Assembly (NCBI RefSeq): GCF_902498805.1
Contig: NZ_LR701585.1
Span: 106,552 to 170,551 of the forward strand
From: Imperialibacter sp. EC-SDR9
Lineage (GTDB): Bacteria > Bacteroidota > Bacteroidia > Cytophagales > Cyclobacteriaceae
Length of the DNA stretch: 64,000 nt
Direction of reading: 5' to 3'
Shown: in pieces, positions 1 to 8,760 of the stretch
Position numbering within the stretch: position 1 is the stretch's first letter
Layout of the letters: the number at the start of each line of letters is the position of its first letter
Program-made: the position numbers and the translations under genes
Notes under the pieces: model-generated
Databases searched by the model: none
Seen by the model: the letters and a program-made list of their open reading frames with translations, nothing else
Told to the model about the DNA's origin: nothing

Positions 1-2
1 TT

Positions 3-2969
3 CCTGTGAATGGTGCCCAGGATAAACGGCTGAATATTTATGCTTTTACGAACGCCACCGTGGTGGTGGATTATCAAACAACATTAGCGAATGCAACATT
101 GCTTGTGAAAGACGGCTTCGTAGAAGCAGTCGGAGCGAGTGTTGCCATCCCCAAAGGCGCCATCGTTACTGACCTTGGCGGAAAATTCATTTATCCTTCT
201 ATCGTAGACCCTTATACCAGTTATGGTATGCCTGAGGTGAAGCGAGGAAGGAGAAGCTTTATGGATCCTCCACAGCTTGATTCCGACCGCAAGGAAGCTT
301 ATGGCTGGAACGACGCTATCAAAGCCGACTTCGACGGAGCCAGCGAGTTTACCATCGATGCCAAAACAGCCGAGAAGTGGAGAAAGCAAGGCTTTGGCAC
401 TGTGCTGGCCTTCAGGCCCGACGGCATTGTGAGAGGAAGCGCCACCCTGGTGACGCTCAGCGATGGCCCGGTGAACGAAGTGATTGTGAAAGAAAGAGCA
501 GCTGCCAACTACGCATTTGACAAAGGTAGCTCCACGCAGAATTATCCCAACTCAATCATGGGTTATGTGGCTTTGCTTCGCCAAACTCACTACGATGCTC
601 AGTGGTACACCTCACCCCTCAACAAGGTGCAAACCAATGTGAGCCTTGAGGCATTCAATGCGCTTCAAAGCCTTCCACAAATTTTCGAAACTGACAACAA
701 GCTGAGACTTCTGCTGGCCGACAAAGTGGGCGATGAGTTCGGCGTTCAGTACATCATCAAAGGTTCGGGCGATGAGTATCAGCGGATCAACGAGGTAAAA
801 GCTACCCAGGCGCCACTTATCATTCCGGTGAACTACCCGGCTGCCTACGACGTGGACGACCCTTACGACGCATTGAATGTGTCGCTTTCTCAGTTAAAGC
901 ACTGGGAGCTTGCTCCTGCCAACGCCGCTACAGTAGCGAAAAACGGCATCACCTTTGCGTTTACTGCCAGCGATTTGAAAGACCCTGCCGACTTTTTGCC
1001 TAACGTAAGAAAAGCCATTCAATACGGCTTGAGTGAGCAGGAAGCGCTGAAAGCGATTACGTACACTCCTGCATCACTTTTGAAGGCAGCCGACAAAGTA
1101 GGCAGTCTGAAAAAAGGCATGCTGGCCAACTTCCTGATTACTTCTGGTAACCTGTTCGATGAGAAAACTTCTATTTACGAAAACTGGGTGCAGGGTGATA
1201 AGTTTGAAGTGACCGACATGAACGCACCCGACTATGCTGGTAGCTATCAGCTGAATTATGGTGGCAACAGCTTCACTATGGAAATTTCGGGCAAAGCAGG
1301 TTCACAGAAAGCTAAAGTTAAAGTGAACGACTCGACTTCTGTAGACGCCAAAACAACTATTGACGGACAGAATATCAGCCTGAGCTTCCAGCCCGACAAA
1401 AAGAAAGATGGCAACATTCGCCTGGCAGGCTGGCTGAACGGCAAAAACTTTAAAGGTGACGGCCAGGTTGAAAACGGCGACTGGATCAAGTGGACAGCTA
1501 CTTACCAGAGTGCTTTGGAGGAGAAAGAGAAGAAAGAGGACGGAGACAGTGACAAAGCACCAGGTCTTGGTAAGATCATGTATCCTTTTGTAGCCTTCGG
1601 TAACGAAGAGCTTCCAACAGCCAAAACATACCTGATCAAAGGCGCTACAGTTTGGACCAGCGAAGATGCCGGTAAGCTGGAAAGCACTGATGTGTTGGTA
1701 CAAAACGGCAAGATAGCGCAGGTAGGCAAGGGGCTATCCGCTCCGGCTGGCGCAGTAACTATCGACGGTGCAGGCAAACACCTGACGCCGGGCATCATCG
1801 ATGAACACACGCATATTGCACTTAGCGGCGTGAACGAAGGCTCTGAAGCTGTTACTTCAGAAGTACGCCAGGAAGATGCGATTGACTCTGAGGACTCTGA
1901 TATCTACCGTCAGCTGGCTGGTGGTGTAGTAGCCGCTCAGCTGCTGCATGGCTCGGCCAACCCTATTGGCGGCCAGTCTGCATTGATCAAGTTCCGTTGG
2001 GGCGCAGCTCCTCAGGACCTGCTGATCAAAGGTGCTGATAAGTACATCAAGTTTGCTTTGGGTGAAAACGTAAAGCAGTCGAACCGACCTCCTACCAGCA
2101 ATATCCGTTTCCCTCAAACCCGTATGGGTGTGGAGCAGGTAATGGCGGATGCGTTTACAAGAGCCGGGGAATACGACAAGGAGTGGAAGGCCTACAACGG
2201 CCTTTCTGCCAAGGCGAAAGCAACAGCGGTGAAGCCACGGAAAGACCTCGAGCTGGATGCACTGGCGGAGATATTGAACAAACAGCGTTTTGTGACTTGC
2301 CACTCCTACGTGCAGCCTGAGATCAATATGATGATGAAAGTGGCTGAGCGTTTCAACTTCCGTGTCAACACGTTCACACATATTTTGGAAGGCTACAAAG
2401 TGGCAGATAAAATGGCCGAGCATGGTGCCGGTGGCGGTACTTTCGCCGACTGGTGGCAGTATAAGTACGAAGTGCGTGAGGCGATTCCTTACAATGCTGC
2501 TTTGATGACCATGGCCGGCGTAACGGTAGCTATCAACTCAGACGATGCTGAAATGGCCCGCCGCCTGAACCAGGAAGCTGCCAAGTCGATCAAGTATGCT
2601 GATATGGGCGAGATAGAAGCTATGAAAATGGTGACCATCAATCCTGCCAAACTGCTTCATCTCGATAGCAGAATGGGTAGTATTAAGGTAGGCAAAGATG
2701 CTGACCTTGTGCTTTGGAACGACCATCCGCTTTCAATTTATGCCAAGCCAGAGAAGACTATGGTAGATGGTATTGTGTATTTCGATATAGAAAAGGATGC
2801 GCAAATGAGAGACGCCGTTCAGGATGAGAGAGCAAGGATTATTGCCAAAATGAAGTCAGCGAAGGCTTCCGGCGCTGCTACTCAGAAACCGTCCCGCCAG
2901 TACAAGCACAGATGGGATTGCGAGGATGAATACCTTGGAGACATCATCAAAGCCTCGCAGGAAGACTAA
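3..2969 (+). CDS. Large amidohydrolase with two modules (5' end outside window)
   Basis: Metal-dependent hydrolase of the amidohydrolase superfamily, imidazolonepropionase-like; the substrate cannot be told. The reading frame is open to the window edge, so the signal peptide and true start are missing; GTG at 6 is the first possible start inside. There are two modules. The N-terminal one (about residues 1-410) keeps the composite beta-strand and C-terminal fold signature but has PSIVDPYTSYG where the metal-binding HxH should be. The C-terminal one (about 540-960) has the intact PGIIDEHTHIAL motif near residues 598-606, later histidines in TCHSYVQPE and FTHILEG, and the acidic AINSDDAE motif. 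Only the second half is therefore expected to be catalytic. A second amidohydrolase-like gene follows after 25 bp, suggesting one operon and possibly one complex. Confidence 0.9.
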   Translation, partial: PVNGAQDKRLNIYAFTNATVVVDYQTTLANATLLVKDGFVEAVGASVAIPKGAIVTDLGGKFIYPSIVDPYTSYGMPEVKRGRRSFMDPPQLDSDRKEAYGWNDAIKADFDGASEFTIDAKTAEKWRKQGFGTVLAFRPDGIVRGSATLVTLSDGPVNEVIVKERAAANYAFDKGSSTQNYPNSIMGYVALLRQTHYDAQWYTSPLNKVQTNVSLEAFNALQSLPQIFETDNKLRLLLADKVGDEFGVQYIIKGSGDEYQRINEVKATQAPLIIPVNYPAAYDVDDPYDALNVSLSQLKHWELAPANAATVAKNGITFAFTASDLKDPADFLPNVRKAIQYGLSEQEALKAITYTPASLLKAADKVGSLKKGMLANFLITSGNLFDEKTSIYENWVQGDKFEVTDMNAPDYAGSYQLNYGGNSFTMEISGKAGSQKAKVKVNDSTSVDAKTTIDGQNISLSFQPDKKKDGNIRLAGWLNGKNFKGDGQVENGDWIKWTATYQSALEEKEKKEDGDSDKAPGLGKIMYPFVAFGNEELPTAKTYLIKGATVWTSEDAGKLESTDVLVQNGKIAQVGKGLSAPAGAVTIDGAGKHLTPGIIDEHTHIALSGVNEGSEAVTSEVRQEDAIDSEDSDIYRQLAGGVVAAQLLHGSANPIGGQSALIKFRWGAAPQDLLIKGADKYIKFALGENVKQSNRPPTSNIRFPQTRMGVEQVMADAFTRAGEYDKEWKAYNGLSAKAKATAVKPRKDLELDALAEILNKQRFVTCHSYVQPEINMMMKVAERFNFRVNTFTHILEGYKVADKMAEHGAGGGTFADWWQYKYEVREAIPYNAALMTMAGVTVAINSDDAEMARRLNQEAAKSIKYADMGEIEAMKMVTINPAKLLHLDSRMGSIKVGKDADLVLWNDHPLSIYAKPEKTMVDGIVYFDIEKDAQMRDAVQDERARIIAKMKSAKASGAATQKPSRQYKHRWDCEDEYLGDIIKASQED

Positions 2970-2994
2970 CCGTCCACTTTAAAAGCTAAACGAG

Positions 2995-4296
2995 ATGAAA
3001 AAATTAAAATACATAGTTGCAGCCTGTTTGTTGATAGCAGGACAAGCCAAAGCTCAGGTACCTGAGCCGGTGGGGCCGCAGGAAAAACCTATTCTGCTAA
3101 TGAATGGCACGGCGCACATTGGCAATGGCCAGGTGATCGAAAACTCATTCGTGACTTTTGAGAATGGAAAAATCACCAACGTGGGCGATGCCACCGTTGT
3201 GCGGTTAGACATGACGAAATTCGAAGTGATCAATATTGCAGGCAAGCATGTGTATCCGGGCTTGATACTGCCTAATACTACCTTGGGCCTTGAGGATATT
3301 TCAGCCGTAAGAGCGTCTATCGATAGTGAGGAAGTTGGCGACTTGAATCCACATGTAAGGAGCCTGGTTGCTTACAATACAGATTCTGAAGTGATTGCCA
3401 CGTTACGCTACAACGGCATTTTGCTTGCTCAGAGCACCCCGCAGGGCGACCTGGTTACGGGCACTTCTTCTATCATGATGTTGGAAGGCTGGAACTGGGA
3501 AGATGCGCAGTACAAAGCCGACGATGCTATTCACCTGAACTGGCCTACGAAAACCTTTAGCCCACGCTGGTGGATGGGAGAGACGGAGCCTCGCAAGAAC
3601 CCCAACTACCAATCATCGATTGACAAGCTGGAGAAGTTTTTTGCTGACGCAAAAGCCTACAGCGAAGGACAGCCTGCCGTCACCAACCTAAGGCTGGAAG
3701 CGATGAAGGGCTTGTTTACCGGAGCGCAGAAGCTGTTTGTTCATGCCGACAGGAGGGTGGAGATCATGGAGGGTATTCAGTTTGCCAAGGCGAGTGGTGC
3801 CACCAGCATTGTTCTTGTGGGCGGAACCGACGCAGGCAACTGCATCGATTTTCTGAAAGACAACAACATTCCAGTGTTGCTGACCGACGTGCACAGAATC
3901 CCAGGCAGAGAAGATGAGGACTATGACCTGGCCTATAAGTTACCGGCTATTCTTTCAAATGCAGGCATCAAAGTAGGATTGACGTATGAAACCCTTCATG
4001 GCTCAAGGAACCTGCCTTTCACAGCAGGAACAGTAGCAGCTTATGGCGGTATCAGCAAAGAGGAGGCATTGAAGATGATTACTTCTAACACTGCGCAGAT
4101 ACTGGGCATCGATGGCACTACGGGTACCTTGGAGAATGGCAAGGATGCCAATATCGTGGTGTCTGAAGGAGATATTCTCGACATGCGCACCAGCAAGGTG
4201 ACCAGTGCCTTTATTATGGGCAAAGGCATCATATTGGATGGCAAGCAGCAAATGCTGTACGACCGCTTCAAACGCAAGTATGAGTCTCAGAAATAG
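2995..4296 (+). CDS. Secreted amidohydrolase-like protein lacking HxH
   Basis: 433-aa exported protein of the amidohydrolase superfamily. It begins with a clear signal peptide (MKKLKYIVAACLLIAGQAKAQ), so it is periplasmic. It has the N-terminal composite-domain start (ILLMNGTAHIGNGQVI), and near residue 83 reads KHVYPGLILPNTTLG where active members have PGxxDxHxH. The C-terminal part has the usual TSNTAQILGIDGTTGTLENGK and DANIVVSEG motifs. It resembles the N-terminal module of the preceding protein more than its catalytic module. Because metal ligands are missing it is probably a non-catalytic partner or a divergent enzyme; this is inference. It is the last gene of the pair and is followed by a strong terminator. 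Confidence 0.88.
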   Translation: MKKLKYIVAACLLIAGQAKAQVPEPVGPQEKPILLMNGTAHIGNGQVIENSFVTFENGKITNVGDATVVRLDMTKFEVINIAGKHVYPGLILPNTTLGLEDISAVRASIDSEEVGDLNPHVRSLVAYNTDSEVIATLRYNGILLAQSTPQGDLVTGTSSIMMLEGWNWEDAQYKADDAIHLNWPTKTFSPRWWMGETEPRKNPNYQSSIDKLEKFFADAKAYSEGQPAVTNLRLEAMKGLFTGAQKLFVHADRRVEIMEGIQFAKASGATSIVLVGGTDAGNCIDFLKDNNIPVLLTDVHRIPGREDEDYDLAYKLPAILSNAGIKVGLTYETLHGSRNLPFTAGTVAAYGGISKEEALKMITSNTAQILGIDGTTGTLENGKDANIVVSEGDILDMRTSKVTSAFIMGKGIILDGKQQMLYDRFKRKYESQK

Positions 4297-4319
4297 ATCA
4301 CAAAAGTGATTAAGTGAAA

Positions 4320-4347
4320 GGCCTCAAGTATCTTGAGGCCTTTTTTT
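4320..4347 (+). terminator. Rho-independent terminator after amidohydrolase pair
   Basis: A perfect 9-bp stem (GGCCTCAAG / CTTGAGGCC) with a 3-nt TAT loop is followed directly by seven T. It ends the plus-strand amidohydrolase operon 24 bp after the stop codon. Confidence 0.9.
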
Positions 4348-4442
4348 GTGCTCTCCCCTAAGAAATAAATTTTTTATTCACGAACAGCAACTATTTTTGC
4401 GCCCGCTCGTCATTGTGGTATTATTATTGTCAATCCGTTAAG

Positions 4443-5072
4443 ATGTTAAAATTAGTTTCCGCTGTTGTCCTTTTTGCATCGGCATGGCCCATTGCTTCGG
4501 ACAAGACTGATGTTGCCAAAGAAGTAGCGTTCAGGCAGGTGTACGCCCGGGAAAACATTACCCTTCATGAAAGACCTATTGTTAACAGTTATGGCGTTGA
4601 TGTTAGGGAGGTGAAAGCGGTCTTTACTGCCAAAAGTAGCTCTGCGATGGTTGTAGAAATGCTGAGAAACGCTGACAAAGGGATGCAGTGGAATATTGGC
4701 GCCGGTGCTTACGATGTGCTCAACAACGAGAAACACACCTGGGTCACATATATTGAATACGACCTACCCTGGCCACTGAACGACCACGATGCCGTGCTTC
4801 GCCACTCTCTGGTAGAGAAGGGTAATATTATTGAGGTGGCTATTGAAAGTGTGGACGATGTCCTTCCTTTGAAGAAAGGCGCCGAAAGGATGGAACAAGT
4901 GCAGGGAAAATGGACGATCCGATCTTTGGGATTTGACGTAGTCGAAATCAGCTATCAGGTCAGCACCAAGCCAAGCGCCGTACCACGGCTTATCACAGAT
5001 CCCATCGTTCACTATCAAATGACCAAGTCGATGAGCGCTCTCAGGGAGTTGCTTGAACAAACAACTATTTAA
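4443..5072 (+). CDS. START-like lipid-binding domain protein
   Basis: 209-aa protein with a short hydrophobic N-terminus (MLKLVSAVVLFASAWPIAS), probably a signal peptide, then a single SRPBCC/START-type domain. Typical features are the stretch around GMQWNIGAGAYDVL, the WVTYIEYDLPWPLNDHDAVLRHS segment and the C-terminal helix PRLITDPIVHYQMTKSMSALRELL. Bacterial START proteins bind lipids or other hydrophobic ligands; the ligand here is unknown. I chose the ATG at 4443 because it starts the signal peptide; an in-frame start at 4413 would put charged and aromatic residues in front. It stands alone between the terminator and a membrane-protein gene. Confidence 0.8.
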   Translation: MLKLVSAVVLFASAWPIASDKTDVAKEVAFRQVYARENITLHERPIVNSYGVDVREVKAVFTAKSSSAMVVEMLRNADKGMQWNIGAGAYDVLNNEKHTWVTYIEYDLPWPLNDHDAVLRHSLVEKGNIIEVAIESVDDVLPLKKGAERMEQVQGKWTIRSLGFDVVEISYQVSTKPSAVPRLITDPIVHYQMTKSMSALRELLEQTTI

Positions 5073-5180
5073 TTGCTACATCCAGTATCCCGCACAACTC
5101 GTCATTGTAAATCGACGGTTCAGCATTTCTTTATGGTATAGTCGCTTTTTGCGGCGTTTCTTTGATCAAAAGGAAACGAT

Positions 5181-5867
5181 ATGGAAAAAGCGATACTCAT
5201 TTCTCACGCCTCTGCTGGTGCATTGGTACTACTCACCGGCCTGCTCAACTTCATTAGCAAGAAGGGCGGCAAACTCCACAAAAAGCTGGGGATAGCGTAT
5301 GTGCTGGGCATGGCCTGGATATTTGTTTCTGCCATACTTATCATAGCTTTCTACCGGTTCAGTGCTTTTCTCATGGTAGTAGGGGTAGTGAGCTTTTACG
5401 CCACCTTCACTGGCTATAGGGTGACCAAACGAAAGAAGCTGGGAGAGCACACCTGGGTTGACCTGGGTGCTTCGGGACTTACTATGGCTTTTGGCGTTGG
5501 GCTCGTGGGCTACGGATTCTATGTGGGAAGTATCGCTGGTTTTGGAGCATCTTTGGCTATCCTCAGTTACATTTTCGGTTTTCTCACTGCTTTTGCTGCC
5601 TACAGAGATTTGGCTTTTTTACTAAAGCCGAAGGAAGAGACCTATAAACTGTGGTGGTTGCGCCAGCATATCAGTGCCATTGGTGGCAGTTATATTGCAG
5701 CCATTACAGCTTTCGCCGTGCAAAACGGTGACCGTATCATGGGAGGTTCGCAGTATCAATGGCTGCTTTGGCTTATCCCGACCGTGATTTTTACACCTGC
5801 GATCATTTTCTTTCAGCGCAAGTTTAAAACAAGGAAGGAACACATTACCGTATCTGCTGGGGCATAA
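5181..5867 (+). CDS. Multi-pass membrane protein, DUF2306-like
   Basis: 228-aa integral membrane protein with about seven hydrophobic segments. Conserved-looking histidines sit at membrane edges: HASAGALVLLTG near the N-terminus, GKLHKKLG after the first helix and WWLRQHISAIGGSYIAA before the sixth. This pattern matches the DUF2306/YozB-type family, for which haem or quinone chemistry has been suggested but no function is firmly known. Start is ATG at 5181 with AAGGAAACGAT just upstream. The C-terminal tail is short, positively charged and presumably cytoplasmic. The next gene is convergent. Confidence 0.75.
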   Translation: MEKAILISHASAGALVLLTGLLNFISKKGGKLHKKLGIAYVLGMAWIFVSAILIIAFYRFSAFLMVVGVVSFYATFTGYRVTKRKKLGEHTWVDLGASGLTMAFGVGLVGYGFYVGSIAGFGASLAILSYIFGFLTAFAAYRDLAFLLKPKEETYKLWWLRQHISAIGGSYIAAITAFAVQNGDRIMGGSQYQWLLWLIPTVIFTPAIIFFQRKFKTRKEHITVSAGA

Positions 5868-5926
5868 ATTGGAGGCTGCCTCAAGGCATTGACTATAAGC
5901 CAGTGGTAGAGACAGCCTCACAGTGT

Positions 5927-6361
5927 TTAGATCACATTTGGCAGGTCAGCTACCAGCTTCCATTTATCTTCCCTGGTCAAAACCAGGAGCAGGGTAGAAA
6001 CAAAAGTCATTTTACTGCCTTTAAAGCTTACTAGCGCATTGGCAGTATTTCCATTGATAGTCACATTAGAAATAGTTACCTCTCTTTTGTCGCCACCAAA
6101 TTCTTTGTTTTTGATTTTGGCGAGGTACACTTCCCGGGGCATGATGGCCACCCCTTCTGAGCCAAAGAGGCGGTTCATTACCACCGTGAAGTTGGCGTCC
6201 AGCACTTCTTCAAGGATAATCGAATCCTGATAGTCGGCGCCTGTGGCGAATTGCATGATCGTCTTTTTTACCTCTTCCACGCCAGTTTCCTGTCCCTGAG
6301 CAATACTAAATACCATAGTACCAAATACGGTCATCATAATGTTTGAAATGTTTGTGTTCAT
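5927..6361 (-). CDS. Secreted NTF2-like (putative lumazine-binding) protein
   Basis: 144 aa: a signal peptide to about residue 24 (SIAQGQ), then a single NTF2-like cone-fold domain. The pattern is the one of the Lumazine_bd_2/DUF4440 family: VKKTIMQFATGADYQD, then LEEVLDANFTVVMNRLFG, and a C-terminal strand pair ending in TREDKWKLVADLPNVI. Members bind small ligands or are scaffold domains; no catalytic residues can be assigned. It lies 20 bp downstream of the DOMON gene and is probably co-transcribed with it under control of the upstream MarR-type operator. Confidence 0.75.
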   Translation of the reverse strand: MNTNISNIMMTVFGTMVFSIAQGQETGVEEVKKTIMQFATGADYQDSIILEEVLDANFTVVMNRLFGSEGVAIMPREVYLAKIKNKEFGGDKREVTISNVTINGNTANALVSFKGSKMTFVSTLLLVLTREDKWKLVADLPNVI

Positions 6362-6381
6362 GATTAGAAATTGTTTGAGCT

Positions 6382-6894
6382 TTATAATTGAATTGTTGTT
6401 TGTGTTCGCATGACCGAATGATGCTGGAAGTCATCTTCCAGGCTAAAGGCCATTAATAGGGAGTAGCTTTTGCCAGGCTCTAAATCCTTGCGGTAGGCGT
6501 CAATTGCCTCTATAGGCAATGAGAACCTGATGACTGTCCCATCTTCACTTTCCAGGCCTTCAATAGAGTCGACCAATACAGGAGCTCCGAAAGTTTCAAT
6601 AGGTCGATAGTCTCCCGGCTCGACAACAAAGTGTTCTTTCACTGTCGCCAAGTTGTTGGCCACCCTGCCCATGATGAGGTAGGTGTTTTTCAGCTGATCC
6701 GCCTCGTTGAAGCCTATGGCTACCCAGCCCGTTGTCGGGGCTTTCAGTTCGAATTGCACCCGATCGTCCTGATGGGCCCAGATGACTTCCATTCCGTTTT
6801 TGCGAATGATGTTGGTTTGACTAGAAGGGGTGGGGTTATACAGCATTGCTAGAGCGCCACAAAGGATACCGATGGTTGTAATTATTATTTTCAT
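6382..6894 (-). CDS. DOMON-domain secreted protein
   Basis: 170-aa exported protein with an N-terminal hydrophobic segment (MKIIITTIGILCGALAMLY) and one DOMON domain. The domain shows the typical WAHQDDRVQFEL, TTGWVAIGFNE, DYRPIE and near the end DDFQHHSVMRTQ elements; DOMON domains bind haem or sugars and occur in redox enzymes. The ATG at 6894 is preferred over a TTG at 6903. The palindromic operator 6906-6919 sits just 11 bp before this start, so the gene is probably repressed by the adjacent MarR protein. The NTF2-like gene follows on the same strand. Confidence 0.8.
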   Translation of the reverse strand: MKIIITTIGILCGALAMLYNPTPSSQTNIIRKNGMEVIWAHQDDRVQFELKAPTTGWVAIGFNEADQLKNTYLIMGRVANNLATVKEHFVVEPGDYRPIETFGAPVLVDSIEGLESEDGTVIRFSLPIEAIDAYRKDLEPGKSYSLLMAFSLEDDFQHHSVMRTQTTIQL

Positions 6895-6905
6895 TACTAT
6901 CAATT

Positions 6906-6919
6906 ATTGATATATCAAT
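6906..6919. promoter_or_regulatory. MarR operator in front of DOMON gene
   Basis: Perfect 14-bp palindrome ATTGATATATCAAT between the MarR stop (6937) and the DOMON start (6894). The same 14-mer occurs immediately before the marR start (7370-7383), so it is very likely the binding site of that regulator. Confidence 0.75.
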
Positions 6920-6936
6920 TGTTTGTAGAAATTTTT

Positions 6937-7368
6937 TTACATCATGTTGCCCTGGATTCTCAGCAGCATATCTTTCAATTTATTTACCTCTTTCTTAGAG
7001 AACCCTTCCAGGCTTTTGGCCCGGTGACTTTGCACCATAGCCATATGCTTATTGATGAATTTTTGTCCTTCTTTGGAAACAGTAATCATGTATTGTCTTC
7101 TATTGCCCTCTATGGCTTCCCTTTGAATGAGTCCTTTCTTTTCCAGTAAATCGAGCATTCTGGTGATGGAAGCCGGATCTTTAATAGACTTTTCGGCAAG
7201 GTCACGCTGAGAAAGACCAGGGTCTGCTTCGATCACTTTTAGCAATACCCATTGGTCGACAGTGATGCCTGCACCTCTCTTATCCAGCTCCTTTTGGGAG
7301 TATTGCTTGGCGAGCTTGTTGGTTTGGTCAAGCATGAAGAGCACAACTTGCGACAAATCATCTTTCAT
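6937..7368 (-). CDS. MarR-family transcriptional regulator
   Basis: 143-aa dimeric winged-helix regulator. The recognition region LSQRDLAEKSIKDPASITRMLDLLEKKGLIQRE and the wing with GNRRQYMITVSKEG are typical of MarR proteins. Helix 1 and the C-terminal helices would form the dimer interface. Identical 14-bp palindromes lie directly upstream of its own ATG and upstream of the next gene (DOMON), indicating autorepression and control of the DOMON/NTF2 pair. The inducing ligand is unknown. Confidence 0.9.
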   Translation of the reverse strand: MKDDLSQVVLFMLDQTNKLAKQYSQKELDKRGAGITVDQWVLLKVIEADPGLSQRDLAEKSIKDPASITRMLDLLEKKGLIQREAIEGNRRQYMITVSKEGQKFINKHMAMVQSHRAKSLEGFSKKEVNKLKDMLLRIQGNMM

Positions 7369-7369
7369 T

Positions 7370-7401
7370 ATTGATATATCAATTATTGATATACAAATTT
7401 A
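7370..7401 (-). promoter_or_regulatory. marR promoter/operator (palindrome plus imperfect copy)
   Basis: The perfect palindrome ATTGATATATCAAT (7370-7383) begins 1 bp upstream of the marR ATG. A second, incomplete copy ATTGATATACAA follows at 7385-7396 (15-bp spacing). On the minus strand the element TAAATTTG at 7401-7394 fits the Bacteroidota -7 box TAnnTTTG and overlaps the second copy. No good -33 TTG is seen. A repressor bound here would block transcription start. Confidence 0.65.
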
Positions 7402-7436
7402 TAAATGATCTGCTTAACGAGAAAGTTTTGAAAAGG

Positions 7437-8060
7437 TTATTTTATTGGCTCCCGCAAAATTGTCTTTAATTTTTCCGGGGCTGTCCTCCTAAAGTCCGAC
7501 AAATAGATTTCATGATGCAGACCGTTGCGTTTTAAGCCATTGGCTTCAATAAACCCCTGTAGTTTGCCCAGGCTCTCAGGCTCGTTGTCAAACGGCCCAA
7601 CATGGAGGATTTGCACAACATTACCTTCGTTCAGTTCAAAGTGCGTTACCTGCCTGGCGATTGTCAGCCCTTTTTTGCTAACAACATTGGATGCTGCAGT
7701 GGTAATATTCTCTTTTTCCACAAACTCTGGCATCCTTATGAGCAAACGAAACATCCACTCTGACCTGGGGATTTTTGTGGGAGCATCCGTCATCGATACC
7801 CCGCCATACTTGTCTTCATCAAACCACCATTGCCCTTCCAGCTTTGGCACCACGAAGTCTTTTTCCGCAGCTTTCCACTCAAATTTAATGGTGTAGGCGA
7901 CCGAGTAGAGAGCTTCTATGCACTCAGCAAAACCTTTTGATGACGGATCGCCCTGGCCTGCAATAGCCAGGTATTGCTTAGGTGCCAGTTTCAATAGCTC
8001 AGGCTTTTGTTTGGCTGTGTAATATGTTTTGTCGGTTTTGGAGAGGTCAATCTTCGTCAT
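7437..8060 (-). CDS. GyrI-like small-molecule-binding protein
   Basis: 207-aa cytoplasmic protein of the GyrI-like (SOUL/Rob C-terminal, SHS2 pair) superfamily. It shows the two-repeat layout: PKQYLAIAGQGDPSSKGF in the first half, and THFELNEGNVVQILHVGPFDNE followed by GLHHEIYLSDFRR in the second. The tyrosine and aspartate of EIYLSD are typical. GyrI-like proteins bind hydrophobic cations and some hydrolyse cyclopropanoid compounds; which applies here cannot be read from sequence. It lies upstream of, and on the same strand as, the marR gene. Confidence 0.8.
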   Translation of the reverse strand: MTKIDLSKTDKTYYTAKQKPELLKLAPKQYLAIAGQGDPSSKGFAECIEALYSVAYTIKFEWKAAEKDFVVPKLEGQWWFDEDKYGGVSMTDAPTKIPRSEWMFRLLIRMPEFVEKENITTAASNVVSKKGLTIARQVTHFELNEGNVVQILHVGPFDNEPESLGKLQGFIEANGLKRNGLHHEIYLSDFRRTAPEKLKTILREPIK

Positions 8061-8116
8061 TGCTGCGCTTCGTTGTTATTGGGGGTAAGAAAACGCAGGT
8101 CACTGACAACCTTGTG

Positions 8117-8680
8117 TCAGTGGGAATCAGTTTTTTTCTCACATTTGTTAGCGAGCGACTCAAGAACTTTGGTAAGGAGAGTAGAAAGGGTGGGGTCCGT
8201 AATTTCTCCTTCAAGTGAAAACCGTTGTCTGATGGCGGGAATGGTGGACGTTGTGCTGTCGTCAAAGTCGGCATTTTGGGCTTTCAGTGTGAGGAGCAGC
8301 GTGGAGAGCGCATTTTCGCCTCCCATCATAGATGGAGAGTAGCTCAAAGCTGCCAATGGCTTGTGATATACTTCACCACTACCTACCAGCCAGTCGAGGG
8401 CATCTTTTAGCACACCAGGCATTCCAAAGGCGTACTCCGGCGTGCAGATGATGACGGCGTCGGCTTGCTTCCATAGATTTCTCCAATGAAGAACATGCTT
8501 GTCGGTAATGGTGTCCGACTGTTGAGGGTTAAAGTGTGGAATACCGCCAAGGCTTTCGAAGATAGCGAATTGAAAGCCAGGGCCGGCGAGCCTTTCAATA
8601 GCTTGTAGAAGCCTACCTGCGGTTGCGCCAGGGTTGATACTACCTGAAATCGCCAATACTTTCACCGTCTTACTTTTCAT
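8117..8680 (-). CDS. NADPH-dependent FMN reductase family protein
   Basis: 187-aa flavodoxin-fold oxidoreductase. The phosphate-binding loop is SGSINPGATAGRLL near the N-terminus, and the conserved TPEYAFGMPGVLKDALDWL segment positions the flavin; the later SYSPSMMGGENA loop also fits. Such enzymes reduce FMN, quinones, azo dyes or chromate with NAD(P)H. I chose the ATG at 8680 because the fold begins immediately (MKSKTVKVLAISGS); the longer open frame upstream adds Cys/His-rich sequence with no domain. The C-terminus ends in a charged tail. Confidence 0.85.
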   Translation of the reverse strand: MKSKTVKVLAISGSINPGATAGRLLQAIERLAGPGFQFAIFESLGGIPHFNPQQSDTITDKHVLHWRNLWKQADAVIICTPEYAFGMPGVLKDALDWLVGSGEVYHKPLAALSYSPSMMGGENALSTLLLTLKAQNADFDDSTTSTIPAIRQRFSLEGEITDPTLSTLLTKVLESLANKCEKKTDSH

Positions 8681-8760
8681 AAACGCAAAAATGAATGTAG
8701 CCGACAAATTGATTTGTCGGCTAAAAATCATGTCAACGAAAACTCTTCTGCATAAGTTGA

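Noticed and set aside
1857..2423. 188-aa open frame antisense to the amidohydrolase gene
   Set aside because: It is a codon-bias shadow of the real gene on the other strand; composition is His/Cys-rich and no domain is visible.
5872..5919. Inverted GAGGCTG/CAGCCTC as terminator between convergent genes
   Set aside because: The loop is over 30 nt and there is no T-run; too weak to call.
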